Below, in pieces: positions 41,841 to 44,695 of a stretch of DNA of 44,695 nucleotides. The notes under the pieces were generated by a model. That model saw only the letters and a program-made list of their open reading frames with translations. It searched no databases and was not told the origin of the DNA. Every line of letters begins with the position of its first letter. Positions within the stretch are counted from its first letter, which is position 1. A program made the translations under genes and the position numbers. The stretch is taken from contig NZ_VCKX01000078.1 in the NCBI RefSeq assembly GCF_005889725.1, positions 1 through 44,695 on the forward strand, given 5' to 3'. This stretch comes from Nonomuraea zeae (lineage in GTDB: Bacteria > Actinomycetota > Actinomycetes > Streptosporangiales > Streptosporangiaceae).

Positions 41841-43551
41841 CACCTCCGTCCTGCGCTTGCTGCGCCCAGGACGCCGGCCCGCCGCCGCGCTGGCCGCGGC
41901 CGTCGCCGCCGCCACCGCGCTCCCTCTCGCGGCACCGCAGATCACCCGCCGTTTCGTGGACGACGCCATCGGCGGCGCGAGCACCCGGCACCTGACCCTG
42001 ATCGCCCTGGCCTATCTCGGGATCGCCCTCGCCGGCCAGGCCGCCAGAATGGTCACCGCCTGGCTCGCGAGCCGCTTCGCCTGGGACGGCACCAACCGGC
42101 TGCGCGAGCGCCTCGCCGGGCACGCGCTCGGCCTCGACCTGGCCTACCACGGACGGCACACGCCCGGCGAGATGATCGAGCGCGTGGACGGCGACGTCGT
42201 GGCGGTCGCCGATTTCGTCGTCGCGTTCCTGCTCGACGTGGTGGCCAGCGTGCTGCTGCTGGCGGGCGTGGTCGTGATCGTGTTCGGCGTGGACTGGCGC
42301 ATCGGCTGCGCGCTGCTGGCGTACTGCCTGCTGATCGGCTTCGGGATGGCCCGCGCGCAGCGGCTGGCCGTCCCGTCGGCGGCCCGGTCGCGGGCCGCGG
42401 GCGCGGCGCTGATGGGCAACCTCGAAGAACGGCTGGCCGGCGCCGAGGACATCAGGGCGAACGGGGCCGGCGAGCACACCGTGCGGCGCTTCCACCAGGC
42501 CAGCGCCGCGCTCTACCGCGCCGAGACCGCCGACGCGCGGGTCGGGACCACGCTGCTGGCGGGCACGTCGGTGGCCTTCGCGCTCGGCACGGCGATCATG
42601 ATCGCGCTGGCCGCCTGGACCCTGCGGTCGGGGACCATCACGGTCGGCACCGCCGTGCTGCTCTTCCAGTACACGCTGATGGTCCGCACGCCCTTCGAGC
42701 GGCTGATCGACCAGCTCAGGCAGTACCAGGCGGCGCTGGCCGGGCTCGCCCGCATCGGCGGCCTGCTGGCCGAGCGGCGTACGCTGCCCGCGCCCGCCCG
42801 CCCGCGCCCGCTGCCGGAGTCGGGGCCGCTCGGCCTGCGCGTGGACGGCGCCGGATTCGCCTACCCCGACGACGACGAGCAGGTGCTGTCGGGCATCACG
42901 CTCACGCTGGCCCCCGGCGAGAAGCTCGGCCTGGTCGGGCGGACGGGGAGCGGCAAGACCACCCTCGCCCGCCTGGTCCTGCGCCTCTACGACCCGGTCG
43001 AGGGGAGCGTGCGGGTCGGCGGCGTGGACCTGCGGGAGGCGGATCCGGCGTCGCTGCGCAGCCGGCTGTGCGTGGTCACGCAGGACGTGCGGCTCTTCGG
43101 GGCGAGCGTGCGCGACAACCTGACGCTGTTCCGCCCGTCGCCGGGTGACGAGCGCCTGCGCGAGATCCTGACCGGCGTCGGGCTCGGCGACTGGCTGGCC
43201 GCGCTGCCCGACGGGCTCGACACCGAGCTGCGGGGGGTGTCGGCGGGGGAGTCGCAGCTGCTCGCGTTCGCCCGCGCGTTCCTGGCCGATCCCGGGCTCG
43301 TCGTGCTGGACGAGGCGTCCAGCAGGCTCGACCCGGGCACCGAGCGCCGGATCGAGCACAGCATCGACCGCCTGCTCGACGGCCGGACCGGCGTGATCAT
43401 CGCGCACCGGCTCTCCTCGCTGTCCCGGGTGGACAAGATCGCCGTGCTCGACCACGGCAAGATCATCGAGTACGGCCGCCGTGCCGACCTGGCCGCCGAT
43501 CCGCACAGCAGGTTCGGCCGGCTGCTGGACCTGGCGGGGGTGCGCCGATGA
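41806..43551 (+). CDS. ABC exporter half-transporter, first of a pair
   Basis: Exporter with fused membrane and ATPase domains, 581 residues from the TTG at 41806. The membrane domain starts at about residue 30 and has six helices. The ATPase domain has Walker A GRTGSGKTT, Q-loop VVTQDVRLF, signature VSAGESQLLAFARAF in place of LSGGQ, Walker B LVVLDEASSRLD and an H-loop IIAHRLSSL. The altered signature suggests an asymmetric heterodimer with the next gene product, whose start codon overlaps its stop (ATGA). The true start is uncertain because no good ribosome binding site precedes the TTG; coupling to the 32-codon ORF is possible. No C39 peptidase domain is present. Confidence 0.85.
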   Translation: MRPSDPGTARPDTSVLRLLRPGRRPAAALAAAVAAATALPLAAPQITRRFVDDAIGGASTRHLTLIALAYLGIALAGQAARMVTAWLASRFAWDGTNRLRERLAGHALGLDLAYHGRHTPGEMIERVDGDVVAVADFVVAFLLDVVASVLLLAGVVVIVFGVDWRIGCALLAYCLLIGFGMARAQRLAVPSAARSRAAGAALMGNLEERLAGAEDIRANGAGEHTVRRFHQASAALYRAETADARVGTTLLAGTSVAFALGTAIMIALAAWTLRSGTITVGTAVLLFQYTLMVRTPFERLIDQLRQYQAALAGLARIGGLLAERRTLPAPARPRPLPESGPLGLRVDGAGFAYPDDDEQVLSGITLTLAPGEKLGLVGRTGSGKTTLARLVLRLYDPVEGSVRVGGVDLREADPASLRSRLCVVTQDVRLFGASVRDNLTLFRPSPGDERLREILTGVGLGDWLAALPDGLDTELRGVSAGESQLLAFARAFLADPGLVVLDEASSRLDPGTERRIEHSIDRLLDGRTGVIIAHRLSSLSRVDKIAVLDHGKIIEYGRRADLAADPHSRFGRLLDLAGVRR

Positions 43552-44577
43552 GGCCCGTGATGCTGGTGGCCACCAGGCTGGCCACCTTCGACCTGCGCCG
43601 CTACCTGATCGGCGCGCTGCTCTGGCTGCCGGTTCACGTCATACCGCTGGCCGGCGGGCTGGTGCTGCAACAGCTGTTCGACCAGCTCAGCGGGCACCGG
43701 GCGGCGGGGCTGGCGGCGTCGCTGTGGCTGTGCGCGGCGTTCGTGGGCGTCGAGGTCGTCCGCGGGCTGGTGATCGTCGTCGCGTGGACGTACGGGGTCT
43801 ACTGGTGGGGCGCGGCGGCGACCCTGCTGCGGAGCAACGCGCTGCGCTCCATCCTGACCGCCCGCGGCCCCGCGGCCGCCCGGCTGCCGCACTCGCCGGG
43901 GGAGTCGGTCGCGCGCATGCGCGACGACGTGGCCGACGTGGTCGACTTCACCGACGAGAGCGTCAGCCTGGCCGGCACGACGCTGTTCGCCGTCGCCGCG
44001 CTGGCGATCATGGCGTCCATCGATCCCGTCGTCACGGTGGCTCTGGTGCTGCCGATGATCGTGGCCGGGGTGCTGGGCAGGGCGACGCGGCAGGCGGTCA
44101 GGCGGCGGCACCAGCGCTCCAGGGCGCTCGGGGCGGCCGTGACGGCCTACGTGGGCGAGCTGTTCGGCGGCGTGCTGGCGATCAAGACCGCGGGCGCGGA
44201 GGACGCGGCGCTGGAGCGGCTGCGGGCGCACAACCGGCGGCGGCGCGACGCCGCCGTCAAGGACCGGCTGGCGACCGACCTGCTCGACGCCGTGACGGGC
44301 ACGACCGTGGAGATCGGCATCGGGCTCGTCCTGCTCCTCGCCGCGCCCGCGATGCGCGGCGGCGACTTCACGGTGGGGGACCTCGCGCTGTTCACCAGCT
44401 ACGTCGGCTGGCTGACGGCGCTGCCGAGGTCGATCGGGGCGGCGCTGTACCGCCTGCCCCAGGCGGCGGTCGCCGTCGAGCGGCTCACCCGGCTGATGGC
44501 GCCGCACGAGAGCGCGGACGACCTGTCGCGGCACACCGGCGTCCATCTGCGCGACACCCCACCCGACACTCCAGCCC
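43548..44577 (+). CDS. ABC exporter half-transporter, second of a pair, cut by contig end
   Basis: Partner of the preceding exporter; about 343 genuine residues remain, covering the membrane domain. Helices such as LLWLPVHVIPLAGGLVL and ETAVGLVLLLAAPAM-like segments are present, with the ABC-transporter coupling helix region around SRALGAAVTAYVGELFGGVLAIKTAGAE. The whole ATPase domain is missing because the genomic sequence stops near 44577. The open frame that continues to 44657 is adapter sequence, giving the well-known false tail SYTHLRAHET. ATG 43548 overlaps the stop of the first gene. Confidence 0.85.
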
Positions 44578-44695
44578 CTGGCTCTTATACACATCTCCGA
44601 GCCCACGAGACCCTAAGACATCGCGTATGCCGTCTTCTGCTTGAAAAAAAAAAATAACAAGCTGCTTCATGCTGGAACAGCGCTGAACAATCGGT
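44578..44695. other. Illumina Nextera adapter read-through (not genomic)
   Basis: CTGGCTCTTATACACATCT (44578-44596) is the Nextera mosaic-end complement with one mismatch. CCGAGCCCACGAGAC (44597-44611) completes the read-2 adapter. CCTAAGAC (44612-44619) sits where the i7 index belongs and matches the index I recall as N726. The P7 sequence (44620-44643, one mismatch), an 11-base A-run and 41 bases of unassignable tail follow. Any protein call here is false. Confidence 0.97.

Noticed and set aside
44644..44654. A-run as a transcription terminator
   Set aside because: It is the homopolymer tail read beyond the P7 adapter.
44485..44670. Minus-strand protein beginning MKQLVIFFFQAEDGIRD
   Set aside because: It is a translation of the sequencing adapter, a known contaminant peptide.

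Overview
This is a 44.7 kb contig end from a high-GC actinobacterium. The GC-rich third codon positions, frequent GTG starts, tightly overlapped operons, the actinobacterial acVLRF1 ribosome-rescue protein and an ABC-F/HTH/crotonase block like Mycobacterium tuberculosis Rv1472-Rv1473A all fit. A member of the Streptosporangiaceae (Nonomuraea-like) is my guess for the family. No rRNA, tRNA, insertion sequence, prophage or CRISPR array was seen. The last ~118 bases (44578-44695) are not genomic: they are Illumina Nextera adapter read-through.

Layout. (1) 148-7821: a LacI repressor, then a five-gene peptide/oligosaccharide-type ABC importer and a family-7 carbohydrate esterase. The importer promoter carries two palindromes 32 bp apart; one contains the cellulose-regulator (CebR/CelR) operator TGGGAGCGCTCCCA, so a plant-cell-wall oligosaccharide system is likely. 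(2) 7926-9099: hisE-hisG. (3) 9263-12622: an overlapping ABC-2 exporter plus DesK/LiaS-like two-component operon. (4) 12757-16696: an endonuclease/exonuclease/phosphatase-fold protein, a Tat-lipoprotein class V aminotransferase homologue, a degenerate EAL-like protein and acVLRF1. (5) 16769-18269: an NmrA-type NAD(P)-binding protein divergent from a TetR regulator over a symmetric operator region.

(6) 18460-28154 is the most coherent accessory system: LacI regulator, YesU-like DUF1961 protein, YesL-like DUF624 membrane protein, LplA/LplB/LplC-type sugar importer, rhamnogalacturonan acetylesterase-like SGNH hydrolase and a YetA-like exo-rhamnogalacturonan lyase family protein. It is an actinobacterial counterpart of the Bacillus subtilis yes/yet/lpl genes for pectin rhamnogalacturonan I. 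The repressor gene and the transporter operon share a near-identical 14-bp palindrome (TTGAGACGATTCAA and TTGAGTCGATTCAA), and at the transporter promoter it lies exactly between plausible -35 and -10 boxes.

(7) 28265-31162: ABC-F ATPase, small HTH protein and a crotonase-fold enzyme. (8) 31269-36573: ABC exporter, sulfotransferase-like protein with a four-cysteine insert, sirtuin, LD-carboxypeptidase and an unrecognised protein. (9) 36666-41507 (minus strand): a short UvrA-like ATPase, a class I aminotransferase and a membrane SpoIIE/PP2C phosphatase. (10) 41742-end: a 32-codon ORF with a strong ribosome binding site leading into two half-size ABC exporters, the second cut off by the contig end.

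A recurring non-coding theme is that three of the four convergent gene junctions hold short direct tandem repeats of different unit length (31, 17 and 37 bp), while the fourth pair of genes overlaps tail to tail.
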